NCBI RefSeq assembly: GCF_014650655.1
Contig: NZ_BMVJ01000012.1
Coordinates: 162,751 to 203,609 of the forward strand
DNA length: 40,859 nt
From: Streptomyces anandii JCM 4720
GTDB lineage: Bacteria; Actinomycetota; Actinomycetes; Streptomycetales; Streptomycetaceae
Reading direction: 5' to 3'
Shown: positions 8,615 through 16,970 of the stretch, one piece after another
Numbering within the stretch: the first letter of the stretch is position 1
How the letters are laid out: the number at the start of each line of letters is the position of its first letter
The notes under the pieces: model-generated
Databases searched by the model: none
The model's input: the letters and a program-made list of their open reading frames with translations, nothing else
What the model was told of the DNA's origin: nothing
Translations under genes and position numbers: made by a program

Positions 8615-9307
8615 GATCCTGCCTCCCGTTGACGGTGAGGTCACTGTGGGCGCGGACACGCGGCACCGCGTGCACTGGCGGCTCCTGCGACGCCCGCGGT
8701 CCTTCGAGCTTTCCACTCCCGTCACCGCCCGTCCATACGAACAACCCGATCCCACCGCACCGCACGCTCACACCCCGCCCCGGGGATCCTGCGGTGGCGC
8801 CCGGGCGTCCGGGCGTCCGGGCGTTCTGGCGTCCGGGCGTTCTGGCGTTCTGGCGTGGGTCGGTGGATTTCGGCAGGGCCCCGCCCTTGGCCCTCGGGTG
8901 CCTTGGCCGCCGCCGTGCCGCCCTGTCCGGCGGGTACTGGCCCTGGCCGCCGGCCCGGGCGCCTCGTGCTTCGGCCTGGCACCGGTCCGCCGCTTCACGC
9001 CGGGCGCGTCGCGCGTCGGTGCCGGCCCGGCGGCCAGTCGCCCGGCACTCGCCGCGTGGGGGCCTCCGGTTCCGGCATCACGGCTTGCGGCACCGCGGCC
9101 CTCAGCCGCCGGCCCCGGGCGCCCCCGCAGCCAGTCCGGGCGCCCCCGCCGCCGAGTGCGGGGATCCTGGGCCCCCGGCTCTCCCCGCCCCGAGCGTGCC
9201 GGGGGTGGGCTGTGGGTGCCCGGGAGTCGTGGGTGGGGGTGCGTGGCTACGATGGGCCAGCCGGTGGCCAGCAGGGGCGTCCGGCGACACCGACCCTCGG
9301 GAAGGCC
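8615..9307. other. 0.7-kb gene-free gap between divergent genes
   Basis: The gap between the EF-G-like gene (minus) and the PIP synthase gene (plus) has open frames in several directions, as expected at this G+C, but none has a ribosome-binding site or a family I recognise. It holds a tandem 8-bp repeat (8801-8856), a long G+C-rich stretch and, close to 9308, a possible -10 element TACGAT (9248-9253) for the downstream operon. An in-frame extension of the downstream gene into this region is possible on paper but unlikely. Confidence 0.6.
8801..8856. repeat. tandem 8-bp repeat, seven units
   Basis: Seven consecutive units end in GGCGT. Units 1, 2, 3 and 5 read CCGGGCGT, and units 4, 6 and 7 read TCTGGCGT. 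The unit length is not a multiple of three and no gene overlaps it. Confidence 0.85.
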
Positions 9308-9982
9308 ATGCTGAACAAGTACGCGCGTGCATTCTTCACGCGTGTCCTCACACCGTTCGCCGCGTTTCTCATCCGCCGGGGCGTTTCGCCCGACACGGTG
9401 ACGCTCCTCGGCACGGCCGGAGTGGTCGCGGGCGCGCTGGTCTTCTACCCCAGGGGCGAGTTCTTCTGGGGCACGGTCGTCATCACGCTGTTCGTGTTCT
9501 CCGACCTCGTCGACGGCAACATGGCCCGCCAGCTGGGCCGTTCCAGCCGCTGGGGCGCCTTCCTGGACTCCACCCTCGACCGGGTCGCCGACGGCGCGAT
9601 CTTCGGCGGCTTCGCCCTGTGGTACGCGGGCAGCGGAAACGACAACGTGCTGTGCGCGGTCTCCATCTTCTGCCTGGCCAGCGGCCAGGTCGTGTCGTAC
9701 ACCAAGGCGCGCGGCGAGTCGATCGGCCTGCCGGTCGCCGTCAACGGGCTCGTCGAGCGCGCCGAGCGCCTCGTGATCTCCCTGGTCGCGGCCGGCTTCG
9801 CGGGCCTGCACAAGTTCGGCGTCCCCGGCATCCAGTACCTGCTCCCCGTCGCCCTGTGGATCGTGGCCGCGGGCAGCCTGGTCACGCTGATCCAGCGCGT
9901 GGTCACCGTCCGCCGCGAGTCGGAGGAGGCGGAGGCCGCGGCCGCCCGCCAGGAGACGCGGGGGAGCGAGGCCGCGAAATGA
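9308..9982 (+). CDS. pgsA: phosphatidylinositol phosphate synthase (CDP-alcohol phosphotransferase)
   Basis: A 224-residue membrane enzyme that joins CDP-diacylglycerol to inositol phosphate, the first step of phosphatidylinositol synthesis in actinobacteria. The CDP-alcohol phosphotransferase signature is complete: Asp66, Asp69-Gly70, Ala73-Arg74, Gly83, Asp87 and Asp91. Several hydrophobic helices flank it. The CDP-alcohol family also includes PGP synthases; the inositol-phosphate assignment rests on the adjacent PIM genes, arranged as in mycobacterial pgsA1-patA-pimA. ATG 9308 follows GGGAAGG. The C-terminus is a charged Glu/Ala tail. The stop overlaps the next ATG as ATGA, so the two are translationally coupled. 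Confidence 0.92.
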   Translation: MLNKYARAFFTRVLTPFAAFLIRRGVSPDTVTLLGTAGVVAGALVFYPRGEFFWGTVVITLFVFSDLVDGNMARQLGRSSRWGAFLDSTLDRVADGAIFGGFALWYAGSGNDNVLCAVSIFCLASGQVVSYTKARGESIGLPVAVNGLVERAERLVISLVAAGFAGLHKFGVPGIQYLLPVALWIVAAGSLVTLIQRVVTVRRESEEAEAAAARQETRGSEAAK

Positions 9983-10896
9983 GCGCCCGGGAGCGCCTCA
10001 CCGACGCCCTGTACGGCCTCGGCTGGAGCACCGTGAAGAAACTCCCCGAGCCGGCCGCCGTGCGCCTGGGCCGCACCGTCGCCGACCTCGCGTGGAAGCG
10101 GCGCGGCAAGGGCGTGCTGCGCCTGGAGGGCAACTACGCGCGCGTGGTGCCCGACGCCGGCCCCGAGCGCCTCGCGGAACTCTCCCGCGCGGGCATGCGG
10201 TCGTACCTGCGCTACTGGATGGAGTCCTTCCGGCTGCCCGCCTGGAGCCCCGAGCGCGTCCGCACCGGCTTCGACCCCAAGGACCTGCACCACCTCACCG
10301 ACGGTCTCGCCTCCGGCCGTGGCGTCGTCCTCGCGCTGCCCCACCTCGCCAACTGGGACCTGGCCGGCGCCTGGGTCACCACCGCGCTCGGCACCCCCTT
10401 CACCACCGTCGCCGAGCGACTGAAGCCCGAGACGCTCTACGACCGCTTCGTCGCCTACCGCGAGGGCCTCGGCATGGAGGTTCTGCCGCACAGCGGCGGC
10501 TCCGCCTTCGGCACCCTGGCCCGCCGGCTGCGCGACGGCGGCCTGGTATGCCTGGTCGCCGACCGCGACCTGTCCGCCTCCGGCGTCGAGGTGAAGTTCT
10601 TCGGCGAGAGCGCGAGGATGCCCGCCGGACCCGCCCTCCTCGCCCAGCAGACGGGCGCCCTGCTGCTGCCCGTCACCCTCTGGTACGACGACTCGCCCGT
10701 CATGCGCGGACGCGTCCACCCGCCGATCGAGGTACCCGGGTCAGGTACCCGGGCCGAAAAGACGTCCTCCATGACACAGGCGCTGGCCGACGCCTTCGCC
10801 ACCGGCATCGCCGAACACCCGGAGGACTGGCACATGCTGCAGCGCTTGTGGCTCGCGGATCTCGAACCGCGCGCCGCGGACGGGGAGCGCCCGTGA
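9979..10896 (+). CDS. phosphatidylinositol mannoside acyltransferase (LpxL/HtrB family)
   Basis: A 305-residue acyltransferase of the lipid A lauroyltransferase superfamily. The catalytic HxxxxD motif is His122-Leu-Ala-Asn-Trp-Asp127, followed by a conserved VADRDLS region about 80 residues on. By position between the PIP synthase and a PimA-like gene it should acylate the mannose of phosphatidylinositol mannoside, like mycobacterial PatA (Rv2611c); that role is inferred. It acts on the cytoplasmic face of the membrane. The start overlaps the pgsA stop as ATGA and its stop overlaps the next start as GTGA, so three genes are coupled in one operon. Confidence 0.9.
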   Translation: MSARERLTDALYGLGWSTVKKLPEPAAVRLGRTVADLAWKRRGKGVLRLEGNYARVVPDAGPERLAELSRAGMRSYLRYWMESFRLPAWSPERVRTGFDPKDLHHLTDGLASGRGVVLALPHLANWDLAGAWVTTALGTPFTTVAERLKPETLYDRFVAYREGLGMEVLPHSGGSAFGTLARRLRDGGLVCLVADRDLSASGVEVKFFGESARMPAGPALLAQQTGALLLPVTLWYDDSPVMRGRVHPPIEVPGSGTRAEKTSSMTQALADAFATGIAEHPEDWHMLQRLWLADLEPRAADGERP

Positions 10897-12056
10897 GGAT
10901 CGGCATCGTCTGCCCCTACTCCTGGGACGTCCCGGGCGGCGTCCAGTTCCACATCCGCGACCTCGCGGAGTACTTCATCGGACTGGGCCACGAGGTGTCC
11001 GTCCTCGCCCCCGCCGACGACGACACCCCCCTGCCGCGGTACGTCGTCTCGGCCGGCCGCGCGGTCCCGGTCCCGTACAACGGCTCGGTGGCCCGCCTCA
11101 ACTTCGGCTTCCTGTCCGCGGCCCGCGTGCGGCGCTGGCTGCACGAGGGCCGCTTCGACGTCATCCACATCCACGAGCCGACCTCGCCGTCGCTGGGCCT
11201 GCTGACCTGCTGGGCGGCCCAGGGCCCGATCGTGGCGACCTTCCACACCTCCAACCCGCGCTCGCGCGCGATGATCGCCGCGTACTCCATCCTCCAGGCC
11301 GCCCTGGAGAAGATCAGCGCCCGGATCGCCGTGAGCGAGTACGCCCGGCGCACCCTGGTCGAGCACTTGGGCGGCGACGCGGTGGTCATCCCCAACGGCG
11401 TCGACGTCGACTTCTTCGCCGGGGCCGAGCCCAGGCCCGAGTGGCAGGGCGACACGATCGGCTTCATAGGGCGCATCGACGAGCCCCGCAAGGGCCTGCC
11501 CGTGCTGATGCGCGCGCTGCCGAAGATTCTCGCCTCCCGCCCGGGCGCCCGCCTGCTGGTCGCGGGCCGCGGTGACGAGAAGGAGGCGGTCCAGTCGCTG
11601 CCCAGGGAGCTGCGCTCGCGCGTGGAGTTCCTCGGCATGGTCAGCGACGAGGACAAGGCCCGCTTCCTGCGCAGCATCGACCTCTACGTGGCCCCCAACA
11701 CCGGCGGCGAGAGCTTCGGCATCATCCTCGTCGAGGCCATGTCCGCCGGCGCCCCCGTGCTCGCCTCCGACCTGGACGCCTTCGCCCAGGTCCTGGACCA
11801 GGGCAAGGCGGGCGAGCTGTTCGCCAACGAGGACGCGGACGCCCTCGCCGACGCGGCGGTACGCCTCCTGGCCGACCCCGAGCGCCGGGCCGAGCTGCGC
11901 GACCGCGGCAGCGCCCACGTCCGCCGCTTCGACTGGTCCACGGTCGGCGCGGACATCCTGTCCGTCTACGAGACGGTCACCGCGGGCGCCGCCGCCGTGG
12001 CGACGGACGACCGCACCTCGACCCTCAGGGCCCGCCTGGGCCTGACCCGCGACTGA
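10893..12056 (+). CDS. pimA: phosphatidylinositol alpha-mannosyltransferase, GT4 family
   Basis: A 387-residue GT-B glycosyltransferase that should transfer mannose from GDP-mannose to phosphatidylinositol. The N-terminal lobe begins with an Ile-Gly-Ile-Val strand and a glycine-rich GGVQFH loop; HEPTSPS (about 95) lies in the cleft. The C-terminal lobe carries the donor-binding ESFGIILVEAM segment with the two Glu residues spaced as in GT4 enzymes. GTG 10893 overlaps the preceding stop and has GGGGAG upstream. It is the last gene of the three-gene PIM operon, which ends at the hairpin 12066-12097. Confidence 0.92.
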   Translation: MRIGIVCPYSWDVPGGVQFHIRDLAEYFIGLGHEVSVLAPADDDTPLPRYVVSAGRAVPVPYNGSVARLNFGFLSAARVRRWLHEGRFDVIHIHEPTSPSLGLLTCWAAQGPIVATFHTSNPRSRAMIAAYSILQAALEKISARIAVSEYARRTLVEHLGGDAVVIPNGVDVDFFAGAEPRPEWQGDTIGFIGRIDEPRKGLPVLMRALPKILASRPGARLLVAGRGDEKEAVQSLPRELRSRVEFLGMVSDEDKARFLRSIDLYVAPNTGGESFGIILVEAMSAGAPVLASDLDAFAQVLDQGKAGELFANEDADALADAAVRLLADPERRAELRDRGSAHVRRFDWSTVGADILSVYETVTAGAAAVATDDRTSTLRARLGLTRD

Positions 12057-12065
12057 GGCAGGACC

Positions 12066-12097
12066 CCCGCCCCCGGGCAGCTCCGCCCGGGGGCGGG
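12066..12097 (+). terminator. terminator of the PIM operon
   Basis: A 13-bp perfect stem built on CGCCCCCGGGC (12068-12078) and GCCCGGGGGCG (12085-12095), extended by two G-C pairs, with a six-base loop AGCTCC. No T-run follows. Confidence 0.75.
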
Positions 12098-12115
12098 CGC
12101 CTTGTACGGTCCCGA

Positions 12116-12128
12116 TAGCCTGCCGACC
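12116..12128 (+). promoter_or_regulatory. -10 element of a likely leaderless promoter
   Basis: TAGCCT (12116-12121) followed by seven bases and GTG at 12129, with no Shine-Dalgarno sequence. This is the same geometry as at 3854-3867. Confidence 0.45.
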
Positions 12129-12671
12129 GTGACCGCAACCCTGATCTGGATCCTCGTCGCGCTGGTCGCCGTCGGCCTCTACCTGAGCTGGACGGCGGGG
12201 CGGCTGGACCGGCTGCACGCCCGTATCGACGCCGCGCGCGCCGCCCTCGACGCGCAGCTGCTGCGCCGCGCCTCCGTCGCGCAGGAGCTGGCCACCTCCG
12301 GCGTCCTCGACCCCGCCGCCTCCATCGTGCTCTACGAGGCCGCCCACGCCGCCCGGCAGGCCGAGGAGGACCAGCGGGAGGTCGCGGAGAGCGAGCTGAG
12401 CCAGGCGCTGCGGGCGGTCTTCGCCGAGACCCCGCAGGTGGAGGCGGTCCGCGAGGCCCCCGGCGGCGAGGAGGCGGCGCGCGAGCTCACCGAGGCGGTG
12501 CGCAGGGTGCCGATGGCCCGCCGCTTCCACAACGACGCCGTGGGCGCCGCCCGCAGGCTCCGCGAACACCGCAAGGTCCGCTGGTTCCGCCTGGCCGGCC
12601 ATGCCCCCTTCCCGATGGCCTTCGAGATGGACGACGAACCGCCGACGGCGCTGGTGGAACGGGCCGCCTAG
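12129..12671 (+). CDS. LemA-like single-pass membrane protein
   Basis: A 180-residue protein with one N-terminal membrane helix (about 4-22, [18 protein letters not shown]) and a helical remainder. Two parts resemble LemA-family proteins: a helix reading [16 protein letters not shown] (LemA has a 'QLKRR' helix here) and a C-terminal ARRFHNDAV segment followed by a FPMAFEMDD end. Topology is probably N-out with the helical bundle on one side of the membrane; the function of LemA-like proteins is poorly known. The start is GTG 12129, chosen because of the -10 element seven bases upstream. It appears monocistronic, between the PIM-operon terminator and the pdxS promoter region. Confidence 0.72.
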   Translation: MTATLIWILVALVAVGLYLSWTAGRLDRLHARIDAARAALDAQLLRRASVAQELATSGVLDPAASIVLYEAAHAARQAEEDQREVAESELSQALRAVFAETPQVEAVREAPGGEEAARELTEAVRRVPMARRFHNDAVGAARRLREHRKVRWFRLAGHAPFPMAFEMDDEPPTALVERAA

Positions 12672-12730
12672 CCCGCCACCACCCGTTCATCCGGCCAAAA
12701 GGATCCACCGGCTCGCCATTGGCCCTTGCC

Positions 12731-12744
12731 GTGGACTGGTCCAC
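12731..12744. promoter_or_regulatory. palindrome upstream of pdxS, candidate operator
   Basis: GTGGAC (12731-12736), TG, GTCCAC (12739-12744) is a perfect inverted repeat 57 bases before the pdxS start. On the minus strand it reads AGTGGACCA, close to the AAAGTGGWCTA-type site described for the MocR-family regulator PdxR in Corynebacterium glutamicum. I recall that motif from memory and cannot check it here. Confidence 0.4.
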
Positions 12745-12800
12745 TCGCGTTTCCTCGGGGTTGCGTCAAACCCCTCTTTTCCACCGATGTGAGGTCACCC

Positions 12801-13715
12801 GTGTCCACCACGATTTCCGACTCCGCCCAGACTCCCGAGACCGGTACCGCCCGCGTCAAGCGCGGCATGGCCGAGCAGCTCAAGGGCGGCGTGATCATGG
12901 ACGTCGTCACGCCGGAGCAGGCGAAGATCGCCGAGGACGCGGGCGCCGTCGCCGTCATGGCCCTGGAGCGGGTCCCGGCCGACATCCGCAAGGACGGCGG
13001 CGTGGCCCGCATGTCCGACCCGGACATGATCGAGGGCATCATCGACGCCGTCTCCATCCCGGTCATGGCCAAGTCCCGTATCGGCCACTTCGTCGAGGCC
13101 CAGGTCCTGCAGTCCCTCGGTGTGGACTACATCGACGAGTCCGAGGTCCTCACCCCGGCCGACGAGGTCAACCACTCCGACAAGTGGGCGTTCACCACGC
13201 CCTTCGTCTGCGGCGCCACCAACCTCGGCGAGGCCCTGCGCCGCATCGCCGAGGGCGCGGCCATGATCCGCTCCAAGGGCGAGGCCGGCACCGGCAACGT
13301 CGTCGAGGCCGTCCGCCACCTGCGCCAGATCAAGAACGAGATCGCCCGCCTGCGCGGCTACGACAACAACGAGCTGTACGCCGCCGCCAAGGAGCTGCGC
13401 GCCCCCTACGAGCTGGTCAAGGAGGTCGCCGAGCTCGGCAAGCTCCCGGTGGTGCTGTTCTCCGCCGGCGGTGTGGCCACCCCGGCCGACGCCGCCCTGA
13501 TGCGCCAGCTCGGCGCCGAGGGCGTCTTCGTCGGCTCCGGCATCTTCAAGTCCGGCGACCCGGCCAAGCGCGCCGCCGCCATCGTGAAGGCCACCACCTT
13601 CTACGACGACCCGAAGATCATCGCGGACGCCTCCCGCAACCTGGGCGAGGCCATGGTCGGCATCAACTGCGACACCCTCCCCGAGACCGAGCGCTACGCC
13701 AACCGCGGCTGGTAA
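12801..13715 (+). CDS. pdxS: pyridoxal 5'-phosphate synthase, synthase subunit
   Basis: A 304-residue (beta/alpha)8 enzyme of the DXP-independent vitamin B6 pathway. It makes PLP from ribose 5-phosphate, glyceraldehyde 3-phosphate and ammonia delivered by PdxT. The family-specific sequences are present: GGVIMDV, the VMAKSRIGH strand with the substrate-binding Lys, and RSKGEAGTG with the second active-site Lys. GTG 12801 follows a GAGG at 12791; the frame is open a little further upstream, but an 18-24 residue N-terminal arm before [11 protein letters not shown] is normal for actinobacterial PdxS. It is followed after eight bases by pdxT; the two proteins form a mixed complex. A palindrome at 12731-12744 may control it. 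Confidence 0.97.
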   Translation: MSTTISDSAQTPETGTARVKRGMAEQLKGGVIMDVVTPEQAKIAEDAGAVAVMALERVPADIRKDGGVARMSDPDMIEGIIDAVSIPVMAKSRIGHFVEAQVLQSLGVDYIDESEVLTPADEVNHSDKWAFTTPFVCGATNLGEALRRIAEGAAMIRSKGEAGTGNVVEAVRHLRQIKNEIARLRGYDNNELYAAAKELRAPYELVKEVAELGKLPVVLFSAGGVATPADAALMRQLGAEGVFVGSGIFKSGDPAKRAAAIVKATTFYDDPKIIADASRNLGEAMVGINCDTLPETERYANRGW

Positions 13716-13723
13716 TCACCTCC

Positions 13724-14335
13724 ATGTCCAACGAAGTCCCTGTCATCGGCGTCCTGGCCCTCCAGGGCGACGTACGGGAGCACCTCATCGCCCTGGCCGC
13801 GGCCGACGCCGTGGCCAGGCCGGTGCGGCGCCCCGAAGAGCTCGCCGAGGTCGACGGCCTGGTCCTCCCCGGCGGCGAGTCCACCACCATCTCCAAGCTG
13901 GCCGTCCTCTTCGGAGTGATGGACCCCCTGCGCGCGCGCGTGCGCGAGGGCATGCCCGTCTACGGCACCTGCGCGGGCATGATCATGCTGGCCGACAAGA
14001 TCCTCGACCCGCGCTCGGGCCAGGAGACCATCGGCGGCATCGACATGATCGTGCGCCGCAACGCCTTCGGACGCCAGAACGAGTCCTTCGAGGCCGCGGT
14101 CGACGTCAAGGGTGTGGAGGGCGATCCTGTTGAGGGCGTCTTCATCCGCGCCCCCTGGGTCGAGTCCGTCGGCGCCGGGGCCGAGGTGCTCGCCGAGCAC
14201 GACGGCCACATCGTCGCGGTCCGCCAGGGCAACGCGCTGGCCACGTCGTTCCACCCGGAACTGACCGGCGACCACCGCGTGCACCGGCTGTTCGCCGACA
14301 TGGTGCGCGCCAAGAGGGCACCCGAGTCCTTGTAG
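13724..14335 (+). CDS. pdxT: pyridoxal 5'-phosphate synthase, glutaminase subunit
   Basis: A 203-residue class I glutamine amidotransferase that hydrolyses glutamine and passes ammonia to PdxS. The oxyanion-hole/GES signature (LPGGEST, about 48-54), nucleophile Cys83 (YGTCAG) and the His-Glu pair in [11 protein letters not shown] are intact. The ATG at 13724 is not preceded by a Shine-Dalgarno sequence: the bases before it read CACCTCC, the anti-SD sense, so translation probably depends on ribosomes arriving from pdxS. TAGGAT overlapping its stop codon may be the -10 of the yebC promoter. Confidence 0.96.
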   Translation: MSNEVPVIGVLALQGDVREHLIALAAADAVARPVRRPEELAEVDGLVLPGGESTTISKLAVLFGVMDPLRARVREGMPVYGTCAGMIMLADKILDPRSGQETIGGIDMIVRRNAFGRQNESFEAAVDVKGVEGDPVEGVFIRAPWVESVGAGAEVLAEHDGHIVAVRQGNALATSFHPELTGDHRVHRLFADMVRAKRAPESL

Positions 14336-14383
14336 GATCTCTGGAGTTCGTACAGAGACGGGTTACGCGAAGGAGACAGGCAG

Positions 14384-15136
14384 ATGTCCGGCCACTCTAA
14401 ATGGGCCACGACGAAGCACAAGAAGGCCGTCATCGATGCCAAGCGCGGCAAGCTCTTCGCGAAGCTGATCAAGAACATCGAGGTCGCGGCCCGGATGGGC
14501 GGGGTCGACCTCGAGGGCAACCCGACGCTCTACGACGCCGTCCAGAAGGCCAAGAAGCAGTCGGTGCCCAACAAGAACATCGACTCCGCGATCAAGCGCG
14601 GCGGCGGTCTCGAGGCCGGCGGCGCCGACTACGAGACGATCATGTACGAGGGCTACGGCCCGAACGGCGTCGCGGTGCTCATCGAGTGCCTCACCGACAA
14701 CCGCAACCGCGCCGCCTCCGAGGTGCGCGTCGCCATGACCCGCAACGGCGGCTCCATGGCCGACCCGGGCTCGGTGTCGTACCTGTTCAACCGCAAGGGC
14801 GTCGTGATCGTCCCCAAGGGCGGGCTGACCGAGGACGACGTCCTGGCCGCCGTCCTGGACGCCGGCGCGGAGGAGGTCAACGACCTCGGTGAGTCCTTCG
14901 AAGTCATCAGCGAGGCCACCGACCTGGTCGCGGTCCGCACCGCCCTCCAGGACGCCGGCATCGACTACGACTCCGCCGACGCCAACTTCGTCCCCACCAT
15001 GCAGGTCGAGCTGGACGAGGAGGGCGCCAAGAAGATCTTCAAGCTGATCGACGCCCTCGAGGACAGCGACGACGTGCAGAACGTCTTCGCCAACTTCGAC
15101 GTCAGCGACGAGGTCATGGAGAAGGTCGACGCCTGA
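14384..15136 (+). CDS. yebC: YebC/PmpR-family protein
   Basis: A 250-residue cytoplasmic protein of the YebC/TACO1 family, beginning with the characteristic [14 protein letters not shown] and containing the three-domain layout of the family. Members have been described as DNA-binding regulators and more recently as factors that help ribosomes through proline stretches; which applies here is unknown. AAGGAGA (14370-14376) gives a strong ribosome-binding site for ATG 14384. In many bacteria it lies just upstream of ruvC, as here, although a minus-strand gene now separates them. It ends at the bidirectional hairpin 15143-15179. Confidence 0.95.
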   Translation: MSGHSKWATTKHKKAVIDAKRGKLFAKLIKNIEVAARMGGVDLEGNPTLYDAVQKAKKQSVPNKNIDSAIKRGGGLEAGGADYETIMYEGYGPNGVAVLIECLTDNRNRAASEVRVAMTRNGGSMADPGSVSYLFNRKGVVIVPKGGLTEDDVLAAVLDAGAEEVNDLGESFEVISEATDLVAVRTALQDAGIDYDSADANFVPTMQVELDEEGAKKIFKLIDALEDSDDVQNVFANFDVSDEVMEKVDA

Positions 15137-15142
15137 ACAAGC

Positions 15143-15179
15143 CGAATGGCCCGCCGGAAACTCCTCGGCGGGCCATTCG
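15143..15179. terminator. bidirectional terminator between yebC and the secreted-protein gene
   Basis: A 14-bp perfect stem: CGAATGGCCCGCCG (15143-15156) pairs with CGGCGGGCCATTCG (15166-15179), loop of nine bases. It serves the convergent ends of yebC and the minus-strand small gene. Confidence 0.85.
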
Positions 15180-15197
15180 TCGTCTCGGCGGCGTGGA

Positions 15198-15506
15198 TCA
15201 GCCGTCGATCTCCTTGATCGAGCCGGTGTGCTTCAGGTGGCCCTTGCCGTCGGCCGGAACGGTCGCGGCCTTCATGTACTCGACCTTGCCGTCCTTCCAC
15301 CAGATGTTGATCGTCGACGTGGTCTTGCAGATGTTGTGGAAGTACACGGTCGTGGTCGAAATGCCGTCACCGTAGGAGTAGTTGAAGCAACCGCTGCGGC
15401 CCTTCGTCAGGCCGGACGAAGCCGTGGCGGCCTGCGCGGGAGTCGCGATGGCGACACCGGCCAGCAGCATGGAAGCGGTCACGGCGATCTTCGCCATGGA
15501 GCGCAT
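15198..15506 (-). CDS. small secreted protein, unknown function
   Basis: A 102-residue preprotein. Residues 1-26 form a Sec signal peptide: positive N-terminus (MRSMAK), hydrophobic core (IAVTASMLLAGVAIA) and an AQA cleavage site. The mature part is about 76 residues, rich in Thr, Ser, Gly, Lys and aromatic residues, with two cysteines (Cys40 and Cys60) that could form one disulfide; it looks all-beta. I recognise no family. The start at 15506 has GGGGAA upstream; Met4 is an alternative. A promoter with both boxes is visible at 15585-15614. It sits alone between yebC and ruvC, on the opposite strand from both. Confidence 0.78.
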   Translation of the reverse strand: MRSMAKIAVTASMLLAGVAIATPAQAATASSGLTKGRSGCFNYSYGDGISTTTVYFHNICKTTSTINIWWKDGKVEYMKAATVPADGKGHLKHTGSIKEIDG

Positions 15507-15540
15507 GGGTTCCCCGATTCTCTTGTCATCATGGACGCCT

Positions 15541-15558
15541 GTTCGGCGTCGGCCGAAC
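15541..15558. promoter_or_regulatory. inverted repeat in the leader of the secreted-protein gene
   Basis: GTTCGGC (15541-15547), GTCG, GCCGAAC (15552-15558): a perfect 7-bp inverted repeat lying between the predicted minus-strand promoter and the start codon. It could be an operator or a stem-loop in the 5' untranslated region. It is not arranged as an actinobacterial LexA box, which has CGAAC before GTTCG. Confidence 0.4.
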
Positions 15559-15584
15559 GGTGGTCTCTCGTACGGCCGTTCGAG

Positions 15585-15614
15585 AACTTACAAGTGATCA
15601 AGTGGGAGAGGCAA
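15585..15614 (-). promoter_or_regulatory. promoter of the small secreted protein gene
   Basis: On the minus strand TTGCCT (15609-15614) and TAAGTT (15585-15590) are separated by 18 bases, a good match to the vegetative sigma consensus. The spacer holds TGATCAAGT (15595-15603), whose inverted copy ACTTGATCA is at 15695-15703, about 100 bases away in the same intergenic region. Confidence 0.55.
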
Positions 15615-15803
15615 TCGCGAATCCCTCGTGCATACCGGGCATCCAGCCACCTTTCCGGCCATCCTCACCTGGTACGTTTTGATCCTTTGCCTGTACTTGA
15701 TCAACTGGGCCGGGGACGCGCTGTCGGTGCCGCCGAATAACCTGGCACGGCAGCGAGCCCGAAAGGCTCGAGTCGACACAGAGGGAGGGGGTGGCGGAGC
15801 GAG

Positions 15804-16343
15804 ATGCGCGTACTCGGTGTGGACCCAGGGCTCACGCGATGCGGCGTCGGCGTGGTCGAGGGCGTCCCGGGCCGGCCGCTGACCATGCTCGGAGTGGGTG
15901 TCGTCCGCACGCCCGCGGACGCCGACCTCGGCCACCGCCTCCTCGCCGTCGAGCAGGGCGTCGAGCAGTGGCTGGACGAGCACCGGCCGGAGTTCGTCGC
16001 CGTCGAGCGCGTCTTCAGCCAGCACAACGTGCGCACCGTCATGGGCACCGCCCAGGCCAGTGCCGTCGCGATGCTGTGCGCCGCCCGGCGCGGCATCCCC
16101 GTCGCGCTGCACACCCCCAGTGAGGTCAAGGCCGCCGTCACCGGCAGCGGCCGCGCCGACAAGGCCCAGGTCGGGGCCATGGTCACCCGCCTGCTCCGGC
16201 TCGCCGCACCGCCGAAGCCGGCCGACGCCGCCGACGCTCTGGCGCTCGCCATCTGCCACATCTGGCGCGCCCCCGCCCAGAACCGGCTCCAGCAGGCGGT
16301 CGCCCGCCACACAGTCAACCCAACGAAAGGCCGTACGGCATGA
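15804..16343 (+). CDS. ruvC: Holliday junction resolvase RuvC
   Basis: A 179-residue endonuclease that cuts four-way DNA junctions symmetrically during recombinational repair. The RNase H-like fold begins [14 protein letters not shown]. The metal-binding acidic residues Asp7, Glu68, Asp141 and Asp144 are all present. GGAGCGAG just before ATG 15804 is the ribosome-binding site. A small stem-loop CGAGCC/GGCTCG (15754-15770) lies in the leader. The stop overlaps ruvA as ATGA, so ruvCA are coupled, with ruvB 25 bases further on. No obvious LexA box is seen upstream. Confidence 0.96.
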   Translation: MRVLGVDPGLTRCGVGVVEGVPGRPLTMLGVGVVRTPADADLGHRLLAVEQGVEQWLDEHRPEFVAVERVFSQHNVRTVMGTAQASAVAMLCAARRGIPVALHTPSEVKAAVTGSGRADKAQVGAMVTRLLRLAAPPKPADAADALALAICHIWRAPAQNRLQQAVARHTVNPTKGRTA

Positions 16344-16945
16344 TCGCCTTCGTCAGCGGCACGGTCGCCGCACTGGCCCCCGACGCGGCCGTCGTCGAGG
16401 TCGGCGGTGTCGGCATGGCCGTCCAGTGCACGCCCGACACGCTCTCGGCGCTCCGCATCGGGCAGCCCGCAAGGCTGCACACCTCCCTCGTCGTCCGCGA
16501 GGACTCCCTCACCCTGTACGGCTTCGCCGACGACGACGAACGCCAGACCTTCGAACTGCTCCAGACGGCGAGCGGCGTCGGTCCCCGCCTGGCCCAGGCC
16601 ATGCTGGCCGTGCACACCCCGGACGCACTGCGCCGCGCCGTCGCCACCGGCGACGAGAAGGCCCTCACCGCCGTGCCCGGCATCGGCAAGAAGGGCGCCC
16701 AGAAGCTGCTGCTGGAGCTGAAGGACCGCCTCGGCGAGCCCCTCGGCGCCCCGGTCGTGGGCGCGCCCGTCAGCCAGGGGTGGCGGGACCAGCTGCACGC
16801 GGCCCTCATCGGACTCGGCTACGCCACCCGGGAGGCCGACGAGGCCGTCGCCGCCGTCACCCCGCAGGCCGAGGCCGCGGGCGGCGCCCCGGAAGTGGGC
16901 CGGCTGCTCAAGGCTGCCCTGCAGACCCTGAACCGCGCCCGCTGA
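16340..16945 (+). CDS. ruvA: Holliday junction DNA helicase RuvA
   Basis: A 201-residue junction-binding subunit that recruits RuvB for branch migration. The N-terminal OB domain ([10 protein letters not shown], about 1-62), the tandem helix-hairpin-helix region ([12 protein letters not shown] and [17 protein letters not shown]) and the small C-terminal domain III that contacts RuvB are recognisable. ATG 16340 overlaps the ruvC stop, and GAAAGG lies upstream inside ruvC. Confidence 0.96.
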   Translation: MIAFVSGTVAALAPDAAVVEVGGVGMAVQCTPDTLSALRIGQPARLHTSLVVREDSLTLYGFADDDERQTFELLQTASGVGPRLAQAMLAVHTPDALRRAVATGDEKALTAVPGIGKKGAQKLLLELKDRLGEPLGAPVVGAPVSQGWRDQLHAALIGLGYATREADEAVAAVTPQAEAAGGAPEVGRLLKAALQTLNRAR

Positions 16946-16970
16946 CCCCACGACGATCGAGGCACACTCC

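Noticed and set aside
6116..8632. Long plus-strand reading frame opposite the EF-G-like gene
   Set aside because: Shadow of the minus-strand gene, which has clear domains and a ribosome-binding site.
8855..9307. In-frame upstream extension of the PIP synthase gene
   Set aside because: No ribosome-binding site, Pro/Arg/Gly-rich composition, and the protein starts normally at MLNKYARAFF with a ribosome-binding site.
15541..15590. LexA (SOS) box near ruvC
   Set aside because: Actinobacterial LexA sites have CGAAC before GTTCG with a four-base gap. Here the half-sites are in the opposite order and nearer the secreted-protein gene.
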